Shown: piece after piece, positions 1 to 10,489 of the stretch
Layout of the letters: each line of letters starts with the position of its first letter
How positions within the stretch are numbered: position 1 is the stretch's first letter
Source: Scenedesmus sp. ARA3
Taxonomy: Eukaryota > Chlorophyta > Chlorophyceae > Sphaeropleales > Scenedesmaceae
Length of the DNA: 43,724 nucleotides
Assembly (NCBI GenBank): GCA_004335835.1
Contig: RWJK01001267.1
Coordinates: forward strand, 1-43,724
Direction of reading: 5' to 3'
Notes under the pieces: model-generated
Seen by the model: only the letters and a program-made list of their open reading frames with translations
What the model was told of the DNA's origin: nothing
Databases searched by the model: none
Position numbers and translations under genes: made by a program

Positions 1-28
1 ACCTACCAGGGCGAGGGCGGCAAGTAGA
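1..28 (+). repeat. Truncated copy of the amylase exon start
   Basis: The first 26 bases repeat the segment at 121-146 inside the first complete exon of the amylase (codons for TYQGEGGK). In this copy the following TGG codon reads TAG, so it cannot be coding in that frame. It lies upstream of the true acceptor (AG at 111-112), like the other acceptor-side copies in the window. The copy may extend beyond the left edge. Confidence 0.85.
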
Positions 29-112
29 ACGATTCCATTGGGCGGCTGCGCCTGTTGAATTTCTATCCAACCAAGGGTTCACTGACATGTGTTGGTATTG
101 CTTGGCTTGCAG

Positions 113-2763
113 GTGCGCCACCTACCAGGGCGAGGGCGGCAAGTGGAACAAGTTTGGCGGGCGCCTGGCATGGGACAACACCGCCATCTGCAACAACAAC
201 CCGGCCTGGTCGGGCCGCGGCGCGCACAAGACGGGCGACGACTACCCGGCAGCGCCCAACATCGACCACACCCAGGTGCGCAAGCGTGCATCTGTTCTAA
301 ACACTTGTGCTGCTTTTTGGTGCTGCCAAGTGCTGTGATTCGTGTTGTGAGGTGTCTGCCAAGTGCCGGCAAGGGCTGCTTTAGAGAGGCAGCAGGGAGT
401 GTGTGAGTCAGCTTGTACGCCTACTGATCAACAGGACACGCAGCGTCTGCATGCCGCCGCCCACCCACTTCACGCCGACGCTGACGACCTCTCACATGCA
501 CGTTGGTGTCTGCCTTTCGCGTCTTTGCAGGAGCGCATCCAGAACGACGTCATCGAGTGGCTGCGCTTCCTGAAGAACAGCATCGGCTTTGACGGCTGGC
601 GCTACGACTTCGTGCGCGGCTACGGCGGCCAGTTTGTGAAGATCTACACGGACGCCACGGTGCGCAGCGCAGCGCAGCATGCTCACTGATACCATTGGAT
701 ATCATATCGCTAACATCGAGATTGCTTTATTCGCTTGTTTGGCACAGGGATCGCGTGCTTTGGCTGGCGTATGACTAGCGCGCCCCGGCAGCAGCTGCTG
801 GGATCTCTGCTGCAAATGTGGACTGAATTTGTGTGTGTGCATTGCCGCAGGTGCCGGAGATGGCGTTTGGCGAGTACTGGGACACCTGCGAGTACACCGA
901 CGGCGTCCTCAACTACAACCAGGTGCGCAGCGGCAGCAGAAGCGCGTGGTATCGGTTGCTGTGTTGCAACCAGCTCATGCATGCGTGCTGCGTCACAACA
1001 CTGATGGCATGCTCATTCACAACCAGGTGCCCAACAGCACTGCACTGCAGTCAGTAATCACCCCAGCTGATGGGTAGCAGCGTGTGCACAGACGGCAACA
1101 GCATGGCACTCATACGTGGCACTTTGTCCTGAACGTGTTCTTTCATGTGCTGCCGCAGGACGCGCACCGCCAGCGCACCGTGAACTGGGTTGACACCACT
1201 AGCAGACAATGGCTTAACTAATGTGCCCTGCTGTTGCGTGCGCTGTTGCTGCCACAGGACGCGCACCGCCAGCGCACCGTGAACTGCGTGGACGCCACTA
1301 GCAGACAATGTGCCTAACAATTGTGCCCTGTTGTTGTGTGCTGTTGCTGCTGCAGGACGCGCACCGCCAGCGCACCGTGAACTGGGTGGACGCCACTGGC
1401 GGCACCAACGCGGCCTTCGACTTCACCACCAAGGGCATCCTGCAGGAGGCTCTGGGCAGGAACGAGCTCTGGCGTCTTGTGGACGCGCAGGTGCGGCTGG
1501 GCGTTGAGGGGCATTTTTGCGGGGCGATGACTTGGTGGCGGGTCCAGCTTTTGCTGTTGACAGTGTTGTGCGGCAGCAATGTGCACCTGCTTGACAGCAA
1601 ATGGCTCACAATACAAAGGGTGCATGCTTTCACAATCGCTGTGTGCCTGTCACAACATGCATGCTTTGCCATGTGCTTCCAGCCCTCGATACCATTGCCG
1701 TTTGCTGCCGGCATTGCTTGTTGCTGATGCTGACTCCTGTCCTCTGCTGCCTTGCCGCCTGCTGTGCATCCAGTTCTTCCCCCCCGCGCTGTCACGCAGC
1801 GCCGCCCGCCAGGCTTTGTGGGCATGTGGCTGTCCCGCGCCATCACCCTCACTGCTTTATGCTGGTGCTGACACTGCTCTGCTGTGTGCTGTGTGCTGTG
1901 TGTTCTTCCCTGCAGGGCCGCCCGCCAGGCTTTGTGGGCATGTGGCTGTCGCGCGCCATCACCTTTATCGTCTGCTGCCAATGCTGATGCTGACACTGCT
2001 CTGCTGCCTGCTGTATGCTGTATATTTTTCCCCGCAGGGCCGCCCGCCAGGCTTTGTGGGCATGTGGCCATCCCGCGCCATCACCTTCATCGACAACCAC
2101 GACACGGGCTCCACGCTCAACCACTGGCCCTTCCCCAACAACCACCTGCAGGAGGGCTACGCCTACATCCTCACGCACCCGGGCACACCCTGCGTGTTCT
2201 ACGACCACCTGTACGCAGAGGGAGGCCTGCGCGAGGTCTGTGTTACATTACACGCGGGTGCCAGCGCTTGTGCTGTGTGTTGTTTTTGTCAGTGCTCCCG
2301 CACTGGCCTATCGTAGTCTGACAATCAGCCCTCTTGAAGCGCACGCCGCGTGCTGTGCCGCGTTGCAGCGTCGAGTTAGCGAGCTTTGCAAGCTTCGTTG
2401 TCCACGCTGGCGCGCCTGCTTTGCAGTATTGCAGCAATCCTGCACGAGCCTCTGGATGCCTCTTTCCAACACAGCCGCACTGATCTCCGTTTGTTTGTTT
2501 TGCTGTGCCTGCTTCCCGCGCAGTGCATCCTGGACCTGCTGGCGGTGCGCAAGCGCCACAACCTGGACGTGCGCGCCAAGGTGCAGGTGCGCAAGGCGGC
2601 CGGCGACGTGTACGCCGCCACCATCAACGACGCGATCGCGGTTAAGCTCGGCCGCGGCGACTGGTCGCCCAACAGCGCGCGCATTGAGGCGCCCGGCGGC
2701 AAGCAATGGGTGCGCGCGTGCAACGGCAAGGACTGGGCCTGCTGGGAGGTGGGCACCAAGTAA
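113..2763 (+). CDS. AMY: Alpha-amylase, plant type (GH13), 5' end outside window
   Basis: Endo-hydrolysis of alpha-1,4-glucan (starch). Six exons close in frame: 113-275, 531-659, 851-922, 1356-1490, 2038-2235 and 2524-2763 (stop TAA). They cover the second half of the (beta/alpha)8 barrel and the C-terminal beta domain. Visible catalytic blocks are [12 protein letters not shown] (exon 2; the Asp is the nucleophile), GEYWD (exon 3; the Glu is the acid/base) and FIDNHDTGS (exon 5; the third carboxylate). The segments [27 protein letters not shown] and [17 protein letters not shown] match the order in plant cytosolic/plastid amylases. Donors are mostly GTGCG, acceptors mostly (C/T)GCAG. The N-terminus is missing, so plastid targeting cannot be judged. 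Introns hold extra copies of the starts of exons 4 and 5. Identity is secure; subfamily is inferred. Confidence 0.95.
1159..1300 (+). repeat. Two extra copies of amylase exon 4 start (acceptor side)
   Basis: Copies beginning at about 1160 and 1259 repeat the acceptor and the codons for DAHRQRTVN found at 1356. They then diverge from the real exon into ACYAGCAGACAAT, shared by the two copies. The spacing of about 99 nt is the same between successive copies, so this is a tandem array with the full exon last. Confidence 0.9.
1785..1980 (+). repeat. Two extra copies of amylase exon 5 start
   Basis: Segments from about 1800 and 1916 repeat the acceptor plus the codons for RPPGFVGMW found at the true exon start (2038). 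Both continue through SRAIT-like codons and then run into intron-like sequence. The unit is about 120 nt and includes the upstream pyrimidine-rich stretch. Confidence 0.9.
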
Positions 2764-4922
2764 GCAAGGCGGAAGGTTTAAAGGAGGAAGGTTTAGAAGG
2801 CCGTAGCAGCAGCTGGCGGTACCGCCTGGTTCACCAGCTGGCTGGCGGCTGATGGTTTGGTGTGTGTGCGCAGTGGAGGCAGCGGAGGCGCTGGACTTGA
2901 GGAAGGGATAGGAAAGGAGGTGCTGTGCTGCAGGGGAAGGAGGTGTGGTTTGTGCAGCTAGTCGGACGCTTTGACTGGCTTGGGCAGTGGATAGCTTTAT
3001 GCATTGATTGATCAAGGCGCATGCACTGGCAGTGGCGTGTAGGTGCAGCAGCAGCAACAGCAGCAGCAGCCTGTCCGTGTTTGCTGCTGATGTGTATGGT
3101 GCCGTCTGGAGTGTGTGGTGGCTTGGGTGCGGTGTCAGGCCCCTGGTTGCATGTTAATATGATTTGAATTTGTGTCTGATGGGGCAATGGTGTGTGCATC
3201 TACAGTTTGCAAGTTGGTGCTTCAGCTGTGGACCTTGCCAGTATGGTTGCACTGCCTGGCATGCGCAGAAACCACTTGATTCCTGCTTGCTCAATAGCAG
3301 TGCGTGCTGCCGCTGCAAGGTTAAACTGCAAATGCAGAAGCAACAAGGCAGTCTGGTGTCCTGCTGTAGGACTGTGCAGCAGTCTGAGAGTTTTTGTGCA
3401 ACTGTTCTGCGAGCAGTCTGGTGGCTGTTGCTTCAGCTCTGCTTACGACATGCGGAAGACTGGCAGGTGCACTCATCATTCAGGTTTCCAGACATCAGCC
3501 AAGTGTGCTGTTTGATATTTCCACCGCGCAAAATTGAACCAATCGCCACACATGCTGGGGCGCTCGCAAGCTCCACTTGTCTTGTGTGTGGTTTGCATGG
3601 GGTTGGCATGTGCGATGGCGCGGTGTGTACTATTGTGGGCTTCAACTGCTGCGTGTGTGCAACTACATGCATGCGTGATAATCACACGCTACTCAGCGGC
3701 TGCTGCAGAATCGGATGTGAGACAATGAAAAGCAGGCACCTGCTGTGTAAGCGCTTGCGTGTGGGCACGCGTAGCAACTGCCGCGTTTGAATCTGACCGC
3801 GTGTGTAACATTCAGTGTCCTGTGCGCCTGCCACAATCAAGCCGTTCTACTTGCTAGTAGCAATGACGGTGGACCCATTGATGCTGGCAAGCTGTCTGAT
3901 TCTCCAGGGAACACTACATGTATGACACGTTTGTGGTGTACCAGGCGGCAAAGTGCGCAGCAAAGACTGCAATTCTTTATAAAGACCGTAGGCTGTCACA
4001 ACACGGCATCGTAACAGGGGCAGCTGCTCCCTGCACATTGCTGTGCATTGTTGGCCAAAGCACTCCACCCTGCTGCTAGCCGTGCTGTTGCCGGCTTTAG
4101 CAGGCTTCATACAAACGAAAACCGTGTTGTTGCCTGGCCGCAGGTACCATGTCAAGCACAGCTTCATTTGAAACAGTCCCCTTGGACAAGGGTTCGAGGG
4201 GGTTATTTTCTTGAGGTTCGTCAGCAGGGTGAGTGGCAGTTGAAAATTGCATGCACGACTTACCTTTTTGCATGCACGACTTACATTTTTATCTTATTTA
4301 AGCTTTTTTTTATCGATACGACATCCGCCAGTCTCAATTGACAGTGGTGTAAGAAGCCGTGACGTGGTCTGATTCTTGGCAAGCCGCAAAAAGCTGTCGA
4401 CGGGTGCTTCAAATACTGTAGGTCTGGCCTCATGTACCGTTTTGTGTTGGAGTTGGAGTTGGATGGCCTGATCATCGTCTCCAGCTGCTGTTGCTGTTGT
4501 TGCTGCTGCCATGCTGCATCAACACTGCATAGCAACTTCTTTGCGCTGACAACTGGGCGGCTAGGAGATGTCGATTGTTGCTACCCTATAACAACAACGG
4601 TTTATGTGTGAGTTGCAGCAGCAACTCCTGAACACATCACCTGCTAGCAACCAACCGCTGCAACTGCATCCATGCACATCTGCTGCTCAACGCGGCCAAC
4701 ACTTGACTGCCGCTGTACCTCCTGCCTTGGCTCCCATCCAATCTCTTGCAGGCATCAGCTGCCTCCACCACGCAGCATCAGCACAGCCACAGCTTGCAGG
4801 ACGCAACCAGCAGTGCAGCTTCAGCGCTCACAACCAACAGCAAAGGGCTAGTTATTACAGCGCAGCAGCTATCTCCCAGCAGCCCAGAGGTCACCTCAGC
4901 ACCAACCAAACCAGTCAACGCA
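2764..4922. other. Amylase 3' flank and MAPEG 5' flank; no gene recognised
   Basis: About 2.1 kb without a supportable coding region. Open frames here are Cys/His-rich and low-complexity, without exon-like phase behaviour. The algal polyadenylation motif TGTAA occurs at 3746-3750 and 3804-3808 and could end the amylase transcript, which would imply a long 3' UTR. A 21-nt period direct repeat (TTGCATGCACGACTTAC) occurs at 4247 and 4268. The last 300 bases are CAG/CAA-rich and probably hold the MAPEG gene's 5' UTR. Confidence 0.5.
4247..4287. repeat. Two-copy direct repeat, period 21
   Basis: TTGCATGCACGACTTAC starts at 4247 and again at 4268, separated only by a short T run. It lies about 650 nt upstream of the MAPEG start; any regulatory role is unknown. 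Confidence 0.8.
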
Positions 4923-5945
4923 ATGGCGGCAGTGCTCACTATCGACGAAGAGGTGTTCAAAAGTGCAGCACGTGTGACCAGCGCGTTCCTGCTGCTGCTC
5001 GCTGGCTGCCTGGTGTGGCAGGGCGTCACCAGGACCAGCCATATGATTGCGGTACGCTGCAGGAAGTTTGACCAACTTTGACCCAACTTTGACCAACTGT
5101 GAACATGGCAGTGTGACATGCTGCAGCGCGGATGGCTGCCTGCACAGCTTACACACTGCGCAGCAGTGCCAGCGCAACAGCAGCTGTGTGCAGCTACTGC
5201 GTATGCCGCAAGGCTCACCTGGGGAGGCTCGAGCAGCCTGCATGCCAGATCATCTACAGCGCAGTATGCACACTGACATCTGCTCAGGATGCCTGCAGCC
5301 ATGTCACTAGAGAGCCAGTAAACCTCTGCTCAACTGTTGGCAGTCCTTACAGACAGACAAACCAAACAAGATGAGCGGTGCCGCACCAATGCAAGGAATG
5401 CGCAGAGTGCGCAACGCACTGCAATGCACACGCCCTGCTGACGTGGATGTCGCTGTTTTTATTCATCAAGCTGCTGTCACGCTGCCGCACCAGGCGGTCA
5501 AACGCAAGGAGCGCTACAAGCGGTCAAAGGATGCCAGCCTGCTGCCCATTGACCGCACCGTTTGCGTAACTGGCTGTCTGCATCAAACTGCTGCCGCTCC
5601 TGCGCCAGGCGGTCAAGCGCAAGGAGCGCTTTGAAAGCACAGCTGCAACCACCCGTTTCAGCACAGGGAATCCGCCGCTCATGTGTTGCTTGCCCATCCA
5701 CTTGCATCCAACTGCTTCCGCTGCTGCATAGGCGGTCAAGCGCAAGGAGCGCTATGAGCGGGCAAAGGATGTCAGCCTGCTGCCCATCGACCGCACCGTT
5801 TGTGTCACTGGCTGTTTCCATCCAACTGCTGCTGCTGCTGCTGCTGCAGCAGGCGGTCAAGCGCAAGGAGCGCTATGCGCGGGCAAAGGATGTCAGCCTG
5901 CTGCCCATTGACCGCACCGTTTTTGTTGCTGGCTGTTTCCATCCA

Positions 5946-5983
<38 letters not shown>

Positions 5984-6622
5984 ACAGGCGGTCAAGCGCA
6001 AGGAGCGCTATGAGCGGGCAAAGGATGTCAGCCTGCTGCCCATTGACCGCACAGTGGGCAACCTGCTGGAGTGGATGCCTGTCTTTTTTGGCTTCTTCTG
6101 GACGTCCATGATACTGACAGGTGCGATGTTGTTCCTTGCATATTGTTTGATTATGCTGCATAGTTCTGCAGCAGGTGATTGCAGACCATGCGTCTTGTTG
6201 CACTTCCTTTTGGAGTAGATGCCCATCATTCTGTGAGATCTTTTGGACGTTCGTGGTGCTCACAGGTAACATGTTGCCGCAGGGCACACTGCGGCTGACA
6301 CTAGCTGCATGGAGTGACTGACCAGTGTTTGTCACACACCCCTATTTCCTGCAGGGAGCTTGCTGCACAATGCCAACTGCAGTACAAACGTGCCTGTTGT
6401 AAAAATGCGTCTATGTGATGCTTTCTGTGTGCTCTTGCAGGTGGTGCCACTGTAACCGCCGGCTGGGTGTACGTCGCATTCCGGGCGCTGTACCCATTCG
6501 TGGCTGTCAATAAGGGTGTCACTAAAGCTGGAGCCAAGCCGCTGATCCTGATCGCCACCGTGCCGGCGTATGGCGCGCTTTTTGCGCTGGCGTCACCAGT
6601 GATCCGTGCTGTCTTCTTCTGA
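4923..6622 (+). CDS. MAPEG-like small integral membrane protein
   Basis: Predicted 147 residues from three exons: 4923-5051, 5988-6120 and 6441-6622. Phases close exactly (0, then 1, then stop TGA). Hydrophobic segments lie at about residues 18-36, 67-88, 90-112 and 120-145, giving a four-helix layout of the usual MAPEG size. GNLLEWMPVFFGFF near residue 67 matches the family pattern N-x-x-E-x-x-P, and FRALYP near residue 101 resembles the later R-x-x-Y block. MAPEG proteins are membrane glutathione transferases or eicosanoid enzymes; the substrate here cannot be read from sequence. The ATG at 4923 was chosen because it opens the first exon and gives a 43-codon phase-0 exon ending at GTACGC. 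Intron 1 carries four extra copies of the start of exon 2, and the 3' end is also repeated. Another small four-helix family is possible. Confidence 0.75.
5067..5101. repeat. Short tandem repeat TTTGACC(C)AACT x3
   Basis: Three near-identical 11-12 nt units lie just inside intron 1 of the MAPEG-like gene, about 15 nt after the donor. Confidence 0.8.
5494..5920 (+). repeat. Four extra copies of MAPEG exon 2 start, possible 66-nt cassette exons
   Basis: Copies start at 5494, 5609, 5732 and 5853; the real exon starts at 5988. Each follows an AG and encodes AVKRKERY. Copies 1, 3 and 4 run for exactly 22 codons to DRT and then meet GTTTG or GTTTT; copy 2 breaks down after about 10 codons. The spacers are a shared sequence (CTGGCTGTTTCCATCCAACTG) ending in CTG runs that lengthen towards the real exon. 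The unit is 115-135 nt. Because 66 nt is a whole number of codons and exon 1 ends in phase 0, inclusion would keep frame, but the donors are weak. Confidence 0.93.
6215..6270 (+). repeat. Decayed copy of MAPEG exon 2 end with donor
   Basis: The segment matches the end of exon 2 at 6069-6121 (GGAGTGGATGCC...TTCTGGACGT...CACAGGT) with many substitutions. It lies downstream of the real donor, as expected for a donor-side copy. The reading frame is broken (TAG near its start). Confidence 0.75.
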
Positions 6623-6699
6623 AGCGTGCAGCTCTGCTGGCTTGGCGGTTGGGATGTGCTGGCGCAGATGGTCTGGAGTGGCCAGCAACTGCTGGCAAG

Positions 6700-7245
6700 T
6701 AGGGTGCCATGCAGCAGTGGTGATGCGCATGAGAGATGCACTGCCTCTTCTTCAGCCTCAGTCCGTGCTGCAATGGCGATGGCGTTTGCCGACGGCGTCA
6801 CCTGTGATCCCTGTTGTCTTGCTTTAAGCCGCACAGCTCTGCTCCGGCTTGGCGGTTGGACACGTGCGGTTGGATGTGCGCCAAAGATCTTGAGTGGCCA
6901 GCAGTTGCTGGCAAGTGGGGTGCTGCGCAGCAGAGGGTGATGCGCATGACAGATGCACTGCCTCTGCACATCCAGTGGATATGCGGAGGTTTCTCAAGCC
7001 TCAATCTGCGCTGCAGTGGCGATGGCGTCTGTTGATGGCGTCACCTGTGATCCGTGCTGTCTTCTTTTGAAGCTTGCAGCGCAGCTGGCATGGGGCTGTC
7101 CTAGCCTCCGGCCTTGTGCATGAACCCCAGAACTTCACGGTGTCCAGTGAAGAATGCGGTACTCAACCAGTTTGTAATGTTGTGGCCATGTGTGGATGGT
7201 TGGTGTTGTCTTGTTTGAAGCTTGCAGCGCAGCTAGCTGGCTTGG
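6700..7245 (+). repeat. Repeated MAPEG 3' end and 3' flank
   Basis: The last codons (VPAYGALFALASPVIRAVFF) with stop and following flank are repeated at about 6775-6850 and 7015-7085, with a shorter remnant near 7205-7245. The roughly 200-240 nt unit also includes the motifs GCTTGGCGGTTGG, GAGTGGCCAGCA and GATGCGCATGA. The first unit is the coding one. TGTAA at 7173-7177 may be the polyadenylation signal. Confidence 0.85.
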
Positions 7246-7607
7246 CGGCTGCAGCAGGCCCGGCTATTGCGGAGCTGGCTAGCCAACAAACACACTCAGA
7301 TGCAGCAACAGCGCTATTGCTGGCAACTGTGGTGCTGCAGTGCCATGGGCATTTGAGGTGCCGCAGAGGCATTGTGGTATGCAGTGGTGCCCGTCAGTGA
7401 CTGTAGGCACGATTTCTTGTGAGGTTGGATGCGCTGGTTGCCCAATGAGCTTGTCGTTGGCTCAATAACGGGCTGTGTTTCCGTCTTGTAACACATGCCC
7501 GTCTTGTAACACATCAGTCTTGCACATAATGCACTGGATGTATAGAGGCTGCTTAATTGAGGCTTGCAAGCACACCTCTGTGCCAGGAACCTCAGGCCAA
7601 TCATTGG

Positions 7608-7650
7608 CCCTATATGATATAGGGTTTGATGATGAGGCTAAAATAGGGTT
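7608..7650. repeat. Palindrome and repeated ATAGGGTTTG
   Basis: CCCTATAT-G-ATATAGGG occupies 7608-7624. The sequence ATAGGGTTTG occurs at its right edge and again about 26 nt later. This resembles a plant telomere-box type motif but is far too short for a telomeric tract. Confidence 0.7.
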
Positions 7651-7759
7651 TGGTGCTTGAGCTCTACTGCTATTAGGCGTGGCTGGCCTGCTCTTGCCAG
7701 TTAACCTAGCGCACCGGCTGGCTATGACTCATTCCTGCCTGCTACTCCCAAACCCGGTC

Positions 7760-7798
7760 TATGCTACAAGTTGTAGCATACCAGACCTTGTAGCATAC
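7760..7798. repeat. Perfect palindrome with a third repeated arm
   Basis: TATGCTACAA (7760-7769) and its exact complement TTGTAGCATA (7771-7780) flank one G. TTGTAGCATA recurs at 7789-7798 after CCAGACC. In RNA this would form a 10-bp stem, though with almost no loop, or a cruciform-prone site in DNA. Confidence 0.85.
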
Positions 7799-8060
7799 CA
7801 GAACTTGGCATGCGTGGCATGCGTGGATGACTCATCCAGATCGCATCTGTTTCAGCACAGTCAACCCCCTTTCATATGTACATGACCAGCTCGTCGCGTA
7901 GTCAACTGCTTTACAATGCTATGCCACAGGGCAGTTCAACTTGCAGGTGTCCCCTCTGATAACACAGCTCACCGCAAACTCAAGCTACAGCTATTGCAAC
8001 CCAGCAAGTAACTAGCCAAACAAAAACGCCTTGCCAGGAATCACACCAGCACCAGGCCAG

Positions 8061-8971
8061 TCACAACCTGCCTTTGCGATTGCTGCTGCCGCTCCTGCTG
8101 CTGCTGCTGCTGCCAGCCGCCGTGGGACACAAGCAGCCCCGCAGCGGGACACGTGGACTAATCGCATTGAAGATCTGCCAGGCCAGCAGATCATACCCTT
8201 TCTCCGTCAGATGCAGCAAATCGTCCTGCATCTCTGCCCGCCGTTCAGGCGGCATGGACCAGAAGCCAAACCAGAAGGCTGGCATCTCTGCTAGATACAC
8301 TCTCGGCTGCCCACAGTCGCTTGCTGCTGGCTGCGCTGCCACCCAGTTGCGCATCAGCACTGCAAGCTGTAGCCGCTGCTGCTCGTTCTTGCTGCTGCGG
8401 GAGACGAAGCGATTGGGGAAAGGCGGGATGGCCAGGACGTTGGCCCCGGAAGCGGTTGCCAGCTTGTATGCCTGCAGTAAAGACAAGCAAGCCATTGCAG
8501 AGGTGAAGGGTGGAGGCAGTTGTGTGAGGTGTTCCTTGACAGCAGAGCATGCAGGAGAATGCAGAGAGCATTGCTGTTGCTGCGTTGCTGAGGCTGCACG
8601 TGTGCGCCCCAACACGCTGCACTGCTGCTGCGAAGCTACCCTGTACCATGCATGCACAAACCAGGGTGTTGCTGCATTCTGACGTCCCTGCCAGCCTCCT
8701 GCAGCAGCATCCCCGCCATGCACACCCACACAAACCTCCCGTATCTGCGCTCATGCTCACCTCTGCCAGCTTTGGCATGATTGCAGCTGCAGTGTAGTTG
8801 CCAGCGCCCAGGTCGTTCACACCAGCCATTACTACCACCCATTGGTAACCGCGGCCTTGCTGCTTTGCCTGGTCCAGCTGGCTTTGCATAAGTGGCACAA
8901 GTGTGACATCGAACACCTGCCCGTTGTCATTTTGGGCCTTCTGGAAGACACCCATGTAGTTGTAAGCTGCA

Positions 8972-9014
<43 letters not shown>

Positions 9015-9679
9015 GGGAACAGCAAGGTGATGTTCAGTGTCCGGGGTTTTGTGTAGACAAGCTTCTACAGGCGTTCTGGTGGGCTTGCTCAAGGTTATGG
9101 TGTTGGAATGGTGTTTCTAGCAGGCTGCCTGTGGTGCTGCTCACAGTGATCAGCTGCTGCTGCTGCTGCTAGTCACAACGCTGCTGCAAGACACAGTCCC
9201 TGCTGGTTCAGCAACCAGGGGAAACAGCTGGTTGCAATCAGAAGGGGGCTTCGCACGAGCTGGTGCCTTTTGCGGTACAGCAGGAGTGGGCTGTAGCTGC
9301 ATGCATGGCCGCTTCAACATGTTTTACTCTAAGCCACATTGTATCACATGCCAAATGCCGCTGCTTGAAGCCTGTTGCACTATCAATGCTAGCAGGTGTG
9401 TCCTTATCACTCACCTGCTGTTGTGACACTAGGCGTAGCTCTATTCTTGAACTTCCTGTCAAGCAGCGCCTGCAGCCTGAGCGAGTAGGGATAATTTAGC
9501 TGCTTGGATGGCACTGCGCCTTTGGTGAGGCTGTCACCGATTGCTAGCACTCTAAAAGCACACTGCTGCGCTGGTGGGCAGGTCTGTGCGCTGACCAGCA
9601 CCAACAGCAGCTGTGTGCACACTGCTGCTGCCAGCCATGCTGCCCGGGCGGTGCACAGCAGCCCGCGCCTGCGGCCCAT
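8061..9679 (-). CDS. Secreted SGNH/GDSL-type hydrolase
   Basis: Predicted 293 residues from three exons (minus strand): 9679-9415, 8966-8761 and 8471-8061. Phases close (1, 0, stop TGA). An N-terminal basic stretch followed by a hydrophobic run (about residues 12-31, ending VSAQTC) looks like a signal peptide, so the enzyme is probably secreted or vacuolar. Family blocks are visible: block I AIGDSLTKG with Ser50, block III GVND (137-140), and a C-terminal DDLLHLTEKG in which Asp241 and His244 fit the D-x-x-H pair. Block II (the oxyanion Gly) is less clear and may lie near the first junction. The family hydrolyses esters of lipids, sugars or polysaccharides; the substrate is unknown. Exon 2 follows a long CTG run before its acceptor. 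The gene converges on the MAPEG-like gene. A missed small exon at the first junction cannot be excluded. Confidence 0.87.
8967..9012 (-). repeat. CTG microsatellite directly before SGNH exon 2 acceptor
   Basis: On the coding (minus) strand a run of about 13 CTG/GCTG units ends in CCATGCAG, the acceptor of exon 2. It takes the position normally held by the polypyrimidine tract. Confidence 0.9.
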
Positions 9680-10489
9680 TTTCAGCTGTTACAAAACTGA
9701 TATGTTCAGTTCTTTATGCGATAGTCAGAGTACCACAGAAACGTTGAGGCGGAAGTCGATCAGAAGCTGTGGTGCGAAAATACGCGCAGTTTGCAAATAG
9801 CAGATAAAACTAGTATAACCTTTAACCACAGCCAAGTGTGACCTTGGCGACGGTGGAAGTTTGCCAAGGAAGGCCAGCACGCAGGTCTTGGTCGCAGTGT
9901 GTTTCTGTTGCTTCGGTCACCTCCTGCATTACAACTCGTTATCGGTTTGGTGCGACAATGCTTTAGCGGGTATCAACCAGCCCTTCGCTATTGAAACAGC
10001 GAGCAACCGGAACATGGGACACACACTGGTGTCACCAGCCTGGTACCACCGGTGACTGACCTAGCAGGACCAAATCGAAGGGCGGATGCTCCATACGAGC
10101 ACCCGGAACGTGTGTGCACGTATAGGACAAAACGTTCAGCACATATTCTCGCCGCACGCTGCAGCACCACGTCCAAATCATCTGCCACAGTGAGTGCTGC
10201 CAGTGGCACTTGCAAGCCTGGCTGAGCCTATCAGTGCAGCAGGGATAGCGGCACATTTTTTTGGGTCCCTTGGCTTGTTAAAACAACCATAGCACATCAA
10301 GAAATCAGCTCCTGCTGCTGCAGCAGCAGCACCACCAAGCACCACCCCAACACAGTCACACATTTGCTTGCTGTGGAGCCCGCAACGCGCCGGATCTGTT
10401 ACCAGGGCAGCTGCTCGTACAGCAGGACTGGCCGACAACATCCAACCAAATTTCAAATGCAAAGCATGAAGCGCAGTTTTACTCACGCG
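9680..10489. other. SGNH upstream region; no gene recognised
   Basis: This stretch lies between the start of the SGNH gene and the last decayed copy of the VPS37 3' end. A TATA-like stretch on the minus strand (complement of AGTATAAC, about 9811) lies about 130 nt upstream of the SGNH ATG. No other signal is seen. Confidence 0.45.

Larger units (their letters stand above)
7246..8060. other. Convergent intergenic stretch with palindromes
   Basis: This lies between the ends of the MAPEG-like gene (+) and the SGNH hydrolase (-). No coding feature is supported. It holds two near-perfect short palindromes (7608-7624 and 7760-7780), TGTAA on the plus strand at about 7487 and 7506, and TTACA (TGTAA on the minus strand) at about 7909, a plausible end signal for the hydrolase. 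Confidence 0.5.

Noticed and set aside
3164..3790. Open frame of 208 codons downstream of the amylase
   Set aside because: Cys/Trp-rich low-information translation with no family resemblance; it lies in the likely 3' UTR and has no splice-phase support.
6575..7245. Transposable element in the MAPEG 3' region
   Set aside because: No terminal inverted repeats, target duplications or element proteins; the repeated unit contains the local coding end.
8074..8682. Plus-strand frame of about 200 codons opposite the SGNH gene
   Set aside because: Antisense to a well-supported catalytic exon; Cys/Ser-rich shadow.
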